Source of the DNA: Armatimonadota bacterium
GTDB lineage: Bacteria; Armatimonadota; Hebobacteria; GCA-020354555; CP070648
Direction: 5' to 3'
DNA length: 47,669 nucleotides
Assembly (NCBI GenBank): GCA_020354555.1
Contig: CP070648.1
Location: 4,156,246-4,203,914 of the forward strand
Position numbers and translations under genes: made by a program. The notes beneath the pieces were generated by a model, which was not told the origin of the DNA, did no database searches, and was given only the letters and a program-made list of their open reading frames with translations. Below are positions 37,325 through 47,669 of this stretch, piece after piece (within the stretch, counting starts at the first letter, position 1; each line of letters opens with the position of its first letter).

Positions 37325-37350
37325 CAAAACGCCCCTCTCGCTCAAGGGCG
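37325..37350 (-). terminator. T-box-controlled intrinsic terminator
   Basis: Minus strand CGCCCTT-GAGCGAG-AGGGGCG followed by TTTTGCG. It lies directly after the T-box antiterminator sequence and would stop transcription when tRNA-Val is charged. Confidence 0.75.
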
Positions 37351-37401
37351 AAAGGAGCGCTTCCGCGGTGCCACCTTGATTGTCGCCAGCATTAGGGCCT
37401 C

Positions 37402-37469
37402 ACGCCTCTCCCTCTCCAAGGGAGAGGCTGGGTGAGGGTGCCTTCTGCCCTCTCCCTGAAAGCGAGAGG
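37402..37469 (-). repeat. Palindromic intergenic repeat, copy 2, inside the T-box leader
   Basis: Minus strand CTCTCGCTTTCAGGGAGAGG, then CACCCTCACCCAGCC, then CTCTCCCTTGGAGAGGGAGAG followed by GCGTGAGG. The block order matches copy 1 at 23483-23588. It lies between stem I and the antiterminator. Confidence 0.6.
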
Positions 37470-37656
37470 GGGGCCGACGGCATCTCTCGCGCTGTAACGG
37501 GCTTGCCCGGAGGCGGCTACGCAGACCGACGGCCGTTCACCACCTCGGCTCCAGGGCGACGTTCACCGATGCTGCTCTGCCGGCCCTTGCAGCCGGGACG
37601 CGATTCCCGCGACTTCCTAGCGACGGGGACGTTCCCGCGTTTTCCGCAAGAAAACC

Positions 37657-37707
37657 GGGACTGTACCCTTCAGCGCCTGGGGACAGTCCCCGTTCGGGGA
37701 CAGTCCC
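37657..37707 (-). repeat. GGGACTGTCCC palindromes in the valS leader
   Basis: GGGACAGTCCC occurs at 37680-37690 and 37697-37707 in an inverted arrangement around CGTTCG, with a third variant, GGGACTGTACCC, at 37657-37668. Sequences of this kind are known as scattered intergenic repeats in many genomes. Here they overlap the stem I region. Confidence 0.55.
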
Positions 37708-37779
37708 TGCACCCCGGGGCCGGCTCTCTGGCGAGCGCGTATCGGCTACTCCTCCCCTTCTCGGCCTTTTGGCGACGTT

Positions 37780-37809
37780 ATGATAGCAACAAAGCCCTCG
37801 GCCCGTCAA
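37780..37809 (-). promoter_or_regulatory. Promoter of valS
   Basis: Minus strand TTGACG (37809-37804), an 18-base spacer, and TATCAT (37785-37780). The start of transcription near 37773 fits the T-box stem I, which begins right after. Between it and the stop codon at 37886 nothing else is seen. Confidence 0.7.
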
Positions 37810-37885
37810 CACGAACCGCTGTGAAAGCGCGGCAACCGTGCAGGCGGATTGAAGCGCGCGCGGTACACCGGCGGGGACGCCTGCG

Positions 37886-39118
37886 CTACCGTGCCGGGTG
37901 CCGCGGGGGCCTTGGATTCCAGCTCCGCTCCAGCGGGCCCACCTTCGGTGCTCGAACCGGAATAACGAAGCACTCCGCGCCGTCCTCGTCCCGTTCGATT
38001 CTACCACCTGCCGCGAGCACCGTCTCCCGCGCGATCTTCTCGCAGGCACCGAGGAGCCGCGGGAAGCTGTACTCCGTAGTGCTGAACACGCGGCCCATGT
38101 CGAGCCCCGCGGTGTAACGCGGATCGAGGCGCGAGAACCCGATCATCGTGAACAGGATGCCCGCCGCGTTGGAGGGATTGCAGTCGGAATCCTGCCCGCA
38201 GCGGCAGGCAATCGTCATCGTCTGCTCGGCATCGCGGTCACCGTAGAGCAGCCCGATGAGGATGTAGGCGCCGTTGAGCTTGGCGTCAATGCAGAACGCA
38301 TCCTCGCCGCCCGGTTCGCTGCACAGGCCGTGGACGTACGCCGCGTCCTTGTGATACTTCTCTTCGACCAAGCGCCAGGTGCGTTCCCAATCATCTGGAT
38401 TCTGCTCGTACCATCGCAGGACATCGCGCACCATCTCCGCGTACTGGCTCGCCGCGGGAATCGCTCTGAGCGCTCTTCTCGCGAGGGTCACGGGATCGCT
38501 CTCGAAGAACGACTCCGCGTACATCGCGCCGACGAACTGACCGGCGTACACGCCATCGCCGTAGTTCATGAGATGGCCGAACGTGTCGCCGAGAGCGATG
38601 ACCGCGTTCGGCAGCCCGGGCGCGACGAGTCCGCTGAAGTCGGATTCGATCTGGAAGTCTATGTCATTGGCGTGGTTGTTGAATCGCGGATGCCCCGAGT
38701 CCGGCGGCAGGATGCCGGCGCGCAGGTTCCGGCGCCCGGCGTCGTTGGCGTGGGCGAGGCCGTACTGACTGGCCGCGAAGTCCGCGCCCGCCTGCTTCGC
38801 CGAAACCTCCAGCCCGTGCCGCTCCAGCGTGCGCAGGAACGTCATCTCGACGTAGAGGTCATCCTGGCCGAAGGCGTCGTTGATCATGCCCTCGCGCCAC
38901 TGCGGCATCTGATCCGCCGGCGTGATCCGCCCGCACCAATGGAACTCGGTCGGTGCGCCGAAGGACACGCCTGCCATCTGCCCGACCCATCCCGCCTTCA
39001 TCTTGTCGCGATACACGGCGACGGGCAAGCGGCGGAACGTATCCCGGCGCCCCTCGGCACGCGGAATCGCGCTGAGCGACAGGCAGAGCAGCAGGATGCA
39101 CACCGTCATTCTCGACAT
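37886..39118 (-). CDS. Exported ADP-ribosylglycohydrolase-family protein
   Basis: 410 residues from ATG 39118, chosen because AGGTGAG lies upstream and a signal peptide follows (MTVCILLLCLSLSAIPRAEG). The frame is open for 33 more codons upstream but without such features. The fold is the DraG/ADP-ribosylglycohydrolase family. The metal site has NDAFGQDDLYVEM (about 80-92) near the N-terminus and GQDSDCNPSNAAG (about 305-317) near the end, both variants of the family's DD and DxD motifs. Because of the signal peptide it acts outside the cytoplasm, so a protein ADP-ribose substrate inside the cell is unlikely. It may act on another glycosidic substrate. It stands alone between the lon terminator and the valS promoter. 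Confidence 0.83.
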   Translation of the reverse strand: MSRMTVCILLLCLSLSAIPRAEGRRDTFRRLPVAVYRDKMKAGWVGQMAGVSFGAPTEFHWCGRITPADQMPQWREGMINDAFGQDDLYVEMTFLRTLERHGLEVSAKQAGADFAASQYGLAHANDAGRRNLRAGILPPDSGHPRFNNHANDIDFQIESDFSGLVAPGLPNAVIALGDTFGHLMNYGDGVYAGQFVGAMYAESFFESDPVTLARRALRAIPAASQYAEMVRDVLRWYEQNPDDWERTWRLVEEKYHKDAAYVHGLCSEPGGEDAFCIDAKLNGAYILIGLLYGDRDAEQTMTIACRCGQDSDCNPSNAAGILFTMIGFSRLDPRYTAGLDMGRVFSTTEYSFPRLLGACEKIARETVLAAGGRIERDEDGAECFVIPVRAPKVGPLERSWNPRPPRHPAR

Positions 39119-39147
39119 GACCGACTCACCTGGGCCCCGCAAAGTGA

Positions 39148-39190
39148 GAGGGGCACGGCCCGCTGCAGGCGGTAGGTCACCGTGCCCCTC
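39148..39190 (-). terminator. Hairpin closing the tig-clpP-clpX-lon group
   Basis: Minus strand GAGGGGCACGG (39190-39180) pairs over 11 bases with CCGTGCCCCTC (39158-39148). The loop contains a smaller stem, CCGC-CTGCA-GCGG. TCACTTTG follows. It lies between lon and the next gene. Confidence 0.7.
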
Positions 39191-39247
39191 GGCTCTTCCC
39201 TCATATCGAATTGGCATGCTTGCAGCGCACGCCGCTCCGCGCCGCGC

Positions 39248-41692
<2,445 letters not shown>

Positions 41693-41879
41693 GATTACCT
41701 CCCAGCCGCGTACTGCAGTTCAAGATCTCGGTGACGTGGTATTACCGCGAATGCTGGCGATTCGCGTGGGATTAGCCGACGTGAAGCCGCCTCGTCTCTA
41801 TTATTCCCACTTGCGGCGCGGATTCCTGCGCCCCCCGCAACCCAAAGGAGACACCGGGCCGGCAGCCAGCCTGCGTGAT

Positions 41880-43190
41880 TCATGCCTGTCGCCGGTCGCG
41901 GGATGAGCGCTGACCGCGGGGCTCGTCATCCCCGTCGCTTAGGAGCAGCGGCGAAGAGCGCTCGCGGACCGCCTCCTCGGTGACGACGCAGCGGCGGATG
42001 TCCTCGAGCGAGGGGAGGTCATACATCACGTCGAGCATGACCTCCTCCAGGATGGAGCGAAGTGCCCGCGCCCCGGTCTTGCGGGCGATGGCCTCGCGCG
42101 CGATCGCCTCCAGCGCCGCTTGCTCGGTGTGCAGCTCCACGCCCTCCCACTCGAAGAACCTGCGGTACTGTTTGACCAGGGCGTTGCGCGGTTCGAGCAG
42201 GATGCGTACGAGATCGGCCTCGCTCAACGCCGAGAGCGTGGCGATGACCGGCAGCCGGCCGACGAACTCCGGGATGAAGCCGTAGCGGAGCAAGTCCTCG
42301 GGCATGATGCGCGCCAGCAGCGCATCGTGGTCATCGCAGTCGCCGGCGACGCGCGCGTTGACCGCGAAGCCGAGGGGATGCTCGTCGACGCGCTCCTTGA
42401 CGATCTTGTCGAGCCCCTCAAAGGCGCCGCCGCAGATGAAGAGCACGTTGGTCGAGTTGATCTGGATAAACTCCTGGTGGGGATGTTTGCGCCCGCCCTG
42501 GGGCGGAATATTGGCGGTGGCGCCCTCGAGTATCTTGAGCAAGGCCTGCTGCACGCCCTCGCCGCTGACGTCGCGCGTGATGGATGGGTTGTCGGACTTG
42601 CGCGCGACCTTGTCAATCTCGTCGATGTACGCGATGCCGTTCTGCGTCCGGGCGATATCCCCGCCCGCCGCTTGGTGAAGCCTGAGCAGGATGTTCTCGA
42701 CGTCCTCGCCGACGTACCCCGCCTCGGTCAGGGAGGTCGCATCGGCCATGGTGAAGGGGACGTCGAGGATGCGCGCCAGCGTCTGCGCCAAGAGCGTCTT
42801 GCCGGAGCCGGTGGGGCCGATGAGCAAGATGTTGGACTTCTGGAGTTCGACCTCGTCCGATTCGGCTTGCAGGTTGAGGCGCTTGTAATGATTGTAGACC
42901 GCGACGGAGAGGACGCGCTTGGCGCGCTCCTGGCCGACGACGTACTCGTTGAGCGCGTCGTATATCTCGCGTGGTTTCGGTATCGCGCGCGAGAAGACCG
43001 GCGGCGGCGCAGCGGTTGTGCGGCTGGTGAGATCATCACCGAGCAGGTCGGCGCAGGCCGCGACGCACTCGTCGCAGATGAATACGCGCTCGCAGCCCGA
43101 GGAGATCAGGCGATCCACCTGGCTGCGAGGCTTGCCGCAGAAGGAACAGCGGCTGTCTTCGTGCTTCCTGTCGTTCGTGCTGCGACGCAT
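41880..43190 (-). CDS. clpX: ClpX, ATPase subunit of ClpXP
   Basis: 436 residues. Zinc-binding domain with C15-x2-C18 and C39-x2-C42. AAA+ domain with Walker A GPTGSGKT (125-132), pore loop GYVGED (159-164), Walker [10 protein letters not shown] (186-194) and a sensor region. It unfolds substrates and feeds them to ClpP. The last residues are Arg/Asp-rich. It lies 53 bases after clpP. Confidence 0.97.
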   Translation of the reverse strand: MRRSTNDRKHEDSRCSFCGKPRSQVDRLISSGCERVFICDECVAACADLLGDDLTSRTTAAPPPVFSRAIPKPREIYDALNEYVVGQERAKRVLSVAVYNHYKRLNLQAESDEVELQKSNILLIGPTGSGKTLLAQTLARILDVPFTMADATSLTEAGYVGEDVENILLRLHQAAGGDIARTQNGIAYIDEIDKVARKSDNPSITRDVSGEGVQQALLKILEGATANIPPQGGRKHPHQEFIQINSTNVLFICGGAFEGLDKIVKERVDEHPLGFAVNARVAGDCDDHDALLARIMPEDLLRYGFIPEFVGRLPVIATLSALSEADLVRILLEPRNALVKQYRRFFEWEGVELHTEQAALEAIAREAIARKTGARALRSILEEVMLDVMYDLPSLEDIRRCVVTEEAVRERSSPLLLSDGDDEPRGQRSSRDRRQA

Positions 43191-43243
43191 GGCTGCGATT
43201 GCCGTAGGGCTGCTGCGAAATCTATTACGTTATGTTGCTGCGA

Positions 43244-43840
43244 TTACTCGGCGGGAGCCGGCTGCTTCGCCACCACCTCGTCCACCAGGCCGTAGGCTTT
43301 CGCCTCATCGGCGGACATGTAGAAGTCGCGATCGGCGTCCTTGGCGACCTTTTCCAAAGGCTGACCGGTGTGCTTGGCGAAGATGCGGTTGATCGTGTCG
43401 CGGGTGTAAAGCATCTCCCGCGCCTGAATGTCTATGTCCGTGGCCTGGCCGCCGAGGCGGTCGGCGTGAGGCTGATGAATCAGGATGCGGCAGTTGGGCA
43501 GCGCAAACCGTCTGCCCGCCGTGCCCGCGGCCAGGATCAGCGCGCCCATGCTTGCCGCGAGGCCAATACACCACGTCGAAACCGGCGGCGCGATGAGCTG
43601 CATGGTATCGTAGATCGCCAGGCCCGACTGCACTATCCCGCCCGGGCTGTTGACGTAAAGGTCAATGTTCTTCGCCGGATCCTCGCTCTGCAGGAACAGC
43701 ATCTGGGCGATGATGAGGTTGGCCAACGTGTCGTCAATTGCCCCGGTGATGAAGATAATGCGGTTCTGCAGCAGGCGCGAGTAGATATCGAAGGCGCGCT
43801 CGCCCCCCGGGCGCTGCTGCACCACCATAGGTACTATCAC
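43244..43840 (-). CDS. clpP: ClpP, proteolytic subunit
   Basis: 198 residues, serine protease ring. Catalytic Ser97 in GLAASMGA, His122 in LIHQPHA, and Asp168 in [15 protein letters not shown] take GTG 43840, which overlaps the tig stop (GTGA) and has AGGA upstream; the ATG at codon 5 is an alternative. The overlap suggests coupled translation with trigger factor. Confidence 0.96.
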   Translation of the reverse strand: MIVPMVVQQRPGGERAFDIYSRLLQNRIIFITGAIDDTLANLIIAQMLFLQSEDPAKNIDLYVNSPGGIVQSGLAIYDTMQLIAPPVSTWCIGLAASMGALILAAGTAGRRFALPNCRILIHQPHADRLGGQATDIDIQAREMLYTRDTINRIFAKHTGQPLEKVAKDADRDFYMSADEAKAYGLVDEVVAKQPAPAE

Positions 43841-45291
43841 GGCTGTTCCTCCTGCGGCTCCGCCGGCTCCAGCGCCGCCTCGCCTTGATCGGCGATGTCA
43901 CCCTGCACGCCCGCCGACAGCTCACCCGGCGCGGGCCCCGCTTCCCCTTCGTCCGTCGCGGGCGCCTGCAATTCCGTCGGCCCCGGCGTCGCCCCGCCTT
44001 CACTAGTGATGTCGGCATGATCCACCAGGAACTGGAGGACCTTGTGTTGGTGCAGGCGATCCACCAAGCGGCTCATGCCGCGTTCTTCCATCGCTTTTCG
44101 CGCGCGCTCCGTGGTGGAGCCGACGCGACGCGCGATATTCTCGATCTCGCGGGAGATTTCCTCCTGCGTGACCTCTATTCCTTCCCGCCGGCCGATCTCG
44201 TCGAGCACAAATGATCGCTCCAACGCCCAGCGCGCGCTCATCTCCTCGCGCCGCAGCCAACGCTCGGTGTCCACGCCTTCCTCACGGAGATGCTCCTCCA
44301 GGCTGCGGCCCTCCGCGCGCAGGTCGGTCTCCAGGCGGTTCAGTCGCGCCTCCGCCTCGCGGCGCACGAGCACCGGCGGCACCGTCACCTTCGACGCCGC
44401 CACGACCTGCTCGAGCAGGCTCTGGCGCACACGGTCCTCCACCTCCTCGGCGGCCATTCTCTCCAGCGCCTCTCGCACCGCCTGACGCAGTTCGTCCGCG
44501 GATTCGATGCCGTGGGCGCGCTGCGCCATTTCGTCGGTCAACTCCGGCAGCGTGCGCACCTTCAACTCGCGCAGGGTCACGACGTACTCTCCCTGCTTGC
44601 CTGCCACCGACGCATCCTCATGATCGGCCGGGAAGCCAGCGGGAATGCGCACCTGCTCGCCCGGCTTGAGGCCCGGGAGCTTCTCGTTCAGCTCGGGAAA
44701 CAACGTGTCACTGCCGATCTGGCAGGGATAGCCGTGGGTGCTCTGCCCCTCGATAACCTGCCCGTCAATCACGAGGTCGTAGTCCACGAGCGCGAGGTCG
44801 CCTGCGTCAGCGGCGCGGTCGGCGACCGGCTCGTAGCTGGCGTAGCGCTCGCGCGTCCGGTCGAGCTGGGCCTGGATCTGCTCCTCGGTGACCTCGATGG
44901 CGCTGCGCTCGCCCGTGAGCCCGCGGTGCTCGCCGAGTTCGACCTTCGGCGTTGGAGCGAAGCTGGCTACGCACGTCGCCGAGCCATCGTCCTCGAGTTC
45001 GGATTTCTCTATCGCGGGCGGAGTGAAAGGATCGAGGCCGGTCTGTTCGAGAGCCCACGCAATCATGGGCCCGGCAAGCCTCTCGGCGGCCTCGCGTCGC
45101 GCCTCGTCCGGGCTGAGCTGCTGCTCGAGCAAGGCGCGGGGGGCTCTGCCTTTGCGGAAGCCAGGGATGGTTACCGTCTGCGCCAGACGACGGTAGATGT
45201 CCTCGACCTGCTCATTGACCTTGTCGGGGCCGGCCTTGATGACCAATCTGATCTGCCCGTCATCTACGGGCTCCTGACTGACCAGTTCCAT
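43837..45291 (-). CDS. tig: Trigger factor
   Basis: 484 residues from ATG 45291 ([14 protein letters not shown]). The open frame runs 48 codons further upstream, through the 3' end of the tRNA-Gly gene, and that part is not coding. The ribosome-binding domain has the signature GFRKGRAP (44-51). The FKBP-like prolyl isomerase domain is about 160-245 and the helical chaperone domain about 250-420. The last 60 residues are acidic, Pro/Ala/Gly-rich and not part of the family core. It binds nascent chains at the ribosome. Confidence 0.95.
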   Translation of the reverse strand: MELVSQEPVDDGQIRLVIKAGPDKVNEQVEDIYRRLAQTVTIPGFRKGRAPRALLEQQLSPDEARREAAERLAGPMIAWALEQTGLDPFTPPAIEKSELEDDGSATCVASFAPTPKVELGEHRGLTGERSAIEVTEEQIQAQLDRTRERYASYEPVADRAADAGDLALVDYDLVIDGQVIEGQSTHGYPCQIGSDTLFPELNEKLPGLKPGEQVRIPAGFPADHEDASVAGKQGEYVVTLRELKVRTLPELTDEMAQRAHGIESADELRQAVREALERMAAEEVEDRVRQSLLEQVVAASKVTVPPVLVRREAEARLNRLETDLRAEGRSLEEHLREEGVDTERWLRREEMSARWALERSFVLDEIGRREGIEVTQEEISREIENIARRVGSTTERARKAMEERGMSRLVDRLHQHKVLQFLVDHADITSEGGATPGPTELQAPATDEGEAGPAPGELSAGVQGDIADQGEAALEPAEPQEEQP

Positions 45292-45390
45292 AGTGAAGTT
45301 CTGTTCCAAGCGGCCCGCGGCTTGAGTCTGGCGGCTCACGGGATGACTCGTGCGCGACCGGCTGCCGCAACGGCACTCGGGCAAGAAAAA

Positions 45391-45467
45391 TGGAGCGGAA
45401 GAAGGGATTTGAACCCTCGACCCTCTCCTTGGCAAGGAGATGCTCTACCGGGCTGAGCTACTTCCGC
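45391..45467 (-). tRNA. tRNA-Gly (GCC)
   Basis: Cloverleaf on the minus strand: acceptor GCGGAAG/CTTCCGC, D-loop TAGCTCAGCCCGGTAGAGC, anticodon stem CTCCT/AGGAG with loop TTGCCAA (anticodon at 45433-45431), and T-arm AGGGTTCAAATCCCT. CCA is encoded. TTTTT follows at once, so an RNA end is possible here. Confidence 0.96.
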
Positions 45468-45612
45468 TCTCGTGCCGCCGACTGTTCGCTTCCGCGCGCC
45501 CGGCTGGCTCCGCCGCGTGATGGAACGGCGTTGTCGCTGCACCGGGATGTCGTGCTGAGCCGGCTCCGCCGCCTTCCGGAACGGCGTTATCGCTCCGCGA
45601 TAGCCGCCGTGT
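45468..45612. repeat. Spacer between the tRNAs with an imperfect direct repeat
   Basis: CGGCTGGCTCCGCCGC...GGAACGGCGTTGTCGCT (45501-45538) recurs as CGGCTCCGCCGC...GGAACGGCGTTATCGCT (45561-45594). No clear promoter for tRNA-Gly. Confidence 0.45.
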
Positions 45613-45698
45613 TGGTGGGCGAGGAGAGATTTGAACTCTCACGGGGTCACCCCCACAAGATCCTAAATCTTGCGCGTCTACCATTCCGCCACTCGCCC
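45613..45698 (-). tRNA. tRNA-Leu (UAG)
   Basis: Class II tRNA: acceptor GGGCGAG/CTCGCCC, D-arm GTGGCGGAATGGTAGACGC, anticodon stem CAAGA/TCTTG with loop TTTAGGA (anticodon at 45665-45663), long variable arm, T-arm GAGAGTTCAAATCTCTC. CCA is encoded. Confidence 0.96.
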
Positions 45699-45757
45699 GA
45701 ACGGATGGCTCGCAAGGGGTCCGCGAGAGCCGCTCGCGCCCGACTACGCGCGATTAG

Positions 45758-45786
45758 AATCTACCACAGGCCGCAGGGCGTGTCAA
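45758..45786 (-). promoter_or_regulatory. Promoter upstream of tRNA-Leu
   Basis: Minus strand perfect TTGACA (45786-45781), a 17-base spacer ending in TGG (extended -10), and TAGATT (45763-45758). It could drive both tRNAs and perhaps tig and its followers. Confidence 0.7.
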
Positions 45787-45856
45787 TACCGACGATGCGT
45801 AGCCCGCTCTTCCTCCCCGACTAATGCTGCGGTCGCAAGCGACGTGGTACGATCCA

Positions 45857-47669
45857 TCACGACCCGCGCAGAGTCCGCGACACTGCGCTCACCGGCTGGA
45901 GCGCGAAGTTCGCGTAGCTGGTCGCGTCAAGGGTGAGGGTGACGGCTCTGCCCCGCGTGATGTAGCCGGACTTGCTGGCCCACACGAAGCACAGGCCTTC
46001 GGGCAATCCCGTGTCAATGCTGTACACGCCCCAGGGCGCGGTGGTCGTGGCCGTCGCGAGCAGCACGCCATCTCGATAGATCTCAACTGCGGCGCCGACA
46101 ATCGGAGCGCCTGCGGCGCTGTCGCGCACTTGCCCCTCAAGTGCGCAGGACGGTAACAGGTTGAAGTTGACGTACGTCGATGCGTCCTCGGACACGCGGA
46201 TGTTCCACTTCGGCTGCGTCACGTATCCAGCCGTTGACGCGCTGACCTTGTACGTGCCTGGAGGCAACTCCGCGCCGAACTCGTAGATGCCGTATGGTGG
46301 CTCGGTCGTGGTACTTGCGACAACCGTGTTGTCTCCGTATACGTACACGCGCAGCGCGGCCCCGATCAGCGGCAGGTTGGTGCTCCGATCTCTGACCTGC
46401 CCCTTGAGCCTGACGATACGCTGGAGCCCGAAGTTGACGTAGGTCGTTTCGCCCGCGACGATTGTGATCGGAGCCTTGTTCTGTGCGGCATACCCGCTGG
46501 TGACCGCCGTCACGCGGTACGTGCCCGCAGGAAGATCTTGGTTGACCTCGTAGATGCCATAGGGCTCTTTCGTTGTGGTCGCCGCGACCTGCACGTTGCC
46601 CGGGTAAGCGTACATGGCCACCGCAGCGCCGATAAGCGGTAGGCCGCTGTCGCGATCCTGCACCTGACCCATGAGTCTGCCAGACGGCTCAAGGTTGAAG
46701 TTACAGTATGCCGTCTCGTCGCCACTGACGTCGACGTTCCATTTCGTCTGCCGCATGTAACCGGGCATGGACGCCGTCACATTGTATGTCGCGGGCGCCA
46801 GCTCTTCTCCGAACTCATATATGCCGTGAGGCGCTTCGGTCGTCGTGCTCGCGACGGTTGTGTCACCGGGGTAGACATACACGTGAAGAGCAGCTCCGAT
46901 GAGCGGCCGCCCCGTGCCGCGGTCCCGCACCTGGCCCTTGAGCCTGACCACGCGTTCGAGGCCGAAGTTGACGTAGGCGGTCTCGCCAGAGACCACCGCA
47001 ATCCCAGCGTTCGCCTGGGTTCGATATCCGGCCTTCGCCGCCGACAACAAGTAGGAACCGCCGGGCAAATCGGTGTCCATTACGTAAATGCCGCGGCTGT
47101 CGGTCGTTGTGACTGCCTTGAGTCGCCCGTCGAGATACGCGGCCACGGTCGCATTGGGGAGGTTGACCTCGGTACCGCGCTCACGCACCTGTCCCGTGAT
47201 GCGGCCGGACATCTCGAGGCCAAAGTTGATGTAGGTCGTATGATTGGGAGTGACGGTGATATCCGCCTTGGTCTGGCGGATGTACCCCGGCTTCGACGCG
47301 GTGACCACATAGGTGCCGGCGGTCAGATTCTCGATCACGTACAGCCCGCGAGCATCTGTCAGCGTCGTGCGCCACAACTTGCCGTCGAGGTAAGCACTTA
47401 CGGTTGCGCTCGCGATATTCGCCGTCGTGCCGCGCACACGCACCTGTCCGGCGATCACGGCGGTGGCGTATTCCGGGAACACAATGGTTCCCCAGTACAC
47501 GTCAGCGACATAGACGCGGCCGTCAGAGACGGCTACGTCTAGAGCACAGCCTGGGGTGTCCCAGAACGCCACTTCCTTCGGGTCGGTCGGATCCGATACA
47601 TCCACGATCCAAAGCCCGGCACCGCCTGTGACGACGTACGCGTATGCTCCTGACACAGCAATATCGAAC
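45857..47669 (-). CDS. Secreted-type protein with LVIVD-like and six CarboxypepD_reg-like modules, N-terminus cut
   Basis: The frame is open at the window edge; 603 residues are seen and the start lies outside. The first about 65 residues show an LVIVD-type beta-propeller repeat (GGAGLWIVDVSDPTDPKEVA, DVAVSDGRVYVADV). Six modules of 85-92 residues follow, each starting with GQV and carrying GxYxxxxxLxxGxYxVxAxxxGY and a closing YVNFxL, the pattern of carboxypeptidase regulatory-like domains. The second to fifth modules form a two-module higher-order repeat. Such proteins usually lie outside the cell, but the signal peptide is not visible here. No anchor at the C-terminus. Function unknown. 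Confidence 0.85.
   Translation of the reverse strand, partial: FDIAVSGAYAYVVTGGAGLWIVDVSDPTDPKEVAFWDTPGCALDVAVSDGRVYVADVYWGTIVFPEYATAVIAGQVRVRGTTANIASATVSAYLDGKLWRTTLTDARGLYVIENLTAGTYVVTASKPGYIRQTKADITVTPNHTTYINFGLEMSGRITGQVRERGTEVNLPNATVAAYLDGRLKAVTTTDSRGIYVMDTDLPGGSYLLSAAKAGYRTQANAGIAVVSGETAYVNFGLERVVRLKGQVRDRGTGRPLIGAALHVYVYPGDTTVASTTTEAPHGIYEFGEELAPATYNVTASMPGYMRQTKWNVDVSGDETAYCNFNLEPSGRLMGQVQDRDSGLPLIGAAVAMYAYPGNVQVAATTTKEPYGIYEVNQDLPAGTYRVTAVTSGYAAQNKAPITIVAGETTYVNFGLQRIVRLKGQVRDRSTNLPLIGAALRVYVYGDNTVVASTTTEPPYGIYEFGAELPPGTYKVSASTAGYVTQPKWNIRVSEDASTYVNFNLLPSCALEGQVRDSAAGAPIVGAAVEIYRDGVLLATATTTAPWGVYSIDTGLPEGLCFVWASKSGYITRGRAVTLTLDATSYANFALQPVSAVSRTLRGS

Larger units (their letters stand above)
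37351..37772 (-). promoter_or_regulatory. T-box leader of valS
   Basis: The invariant T-box core AAGGTGGCACCGCG lies at 37377-37364 on the minus strand, just before the terminator. Stem I hallmarks are near the promoter: GGAGGAGTAGCC (37755-37744) for the AGTA bulge, and AGAGAGCCGG (37729-37720). Uncharged tRNA-Val would favour the antiterminator and let valS be read. From promoter to terminator it spans about 450 bases, longer than usual, because repeat elements sit inside. I could not assign the specifier codon with certainty. Confidence 0.82.

Noticed and set aside
37441-37600. Second T-box antiterminator (GAGGTGGTGAACGG)
   Set aside because: Only the first half resembles the T-box core; ACCGCGG is not kept and no terminator follows.
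37657-37707. Insertion sequence end at the GGGACTGTCCC palindromes
   Set aside because: No transposase frame or target duplication nearby; it looks like a short scattered repeat.
45292-45435. N-terminal extension of trigger factor
   Set aside because: These 48 codons run through the 3' end of tRNA-Gly and lie before the conserved start MELVSQE; not family sequence.

Overview
The window is GC-rich bacterial chromosome. Every gene I can support, including both tRNAs, lies on the minus strand. A secretin and a pilMNOP-like set imply an outer membrane, while the T-box leader on valS and the yqeG-aroE pair are habits of Terrabacteria. Huge secreted beta-propeller proteins and prepilins with a C-terminal HRD/ADGSV-type region also recall Armatimonadota. 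My best guess is a diderm Terrabacterium, perhaps Armatimonadota; this is inference, as no marker gene settles it.

Read along the minus strand (right to left), the layout is: (1) 47669-45857, the end of a secreted protein with LVIVD-like and six carboxypeptidase-regulatory-like modules; (2) 45786-45391, a promoter, tRNA-Leu(UAG) and tRNA-Gly(GCC); (3) 45291-39248, the protein quality-control set tig-clpP-clpX-lon, closed by a strong hairpin; (4) 39118-37886, a secreted ADP-ribosylglycohydrolase-like protein; (5) 37809-37164, a promoter and a long, repeat-invaded T-box leader, then valS, yqeG and aroE; (6) 32788-27491, a promoter then pilB, pilT, pilC and pilD; (7) 27273-19323, five prepilin-like proteins, three of them very large; (8) 19201-6855, two giant exported proteins (1707 and 2399 residues) rich in beta-propeller repeats; (9) 6714-1, a promoter then pilM, pilN, pilO, a pilP-like gene, a short secretin-N-domain protein with a Gly/Tyr-rich tail, and the secretin pilQ, which runs off the window.

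Regions 6-9 form one nearly complete type IV pilus locus. PilB and PilT power extension and retraction, PilC is the platform, PilD processes the prepilins, PilMNOP align the envelope and PilQ is the outer-membrane gate. The part that looks new is the block of oversized minor pilins next to two giant propeller proteins, in the place where PilY1-type tip proteins sit in other bacteria. A module of about 66 residues, bounded by SVTVWV and IHVRYR, occurs in both the PilW-like pilin and the 1707-residue protein, which ties the two groups together. Other oddities are a secretin N-domain paralogue whose pore is replaced by a GYGG-repeat tail, a repeated LRLGGGRN tag in PilN with a relative in PilO, and a T-box leader stretched by intergenic repeats.
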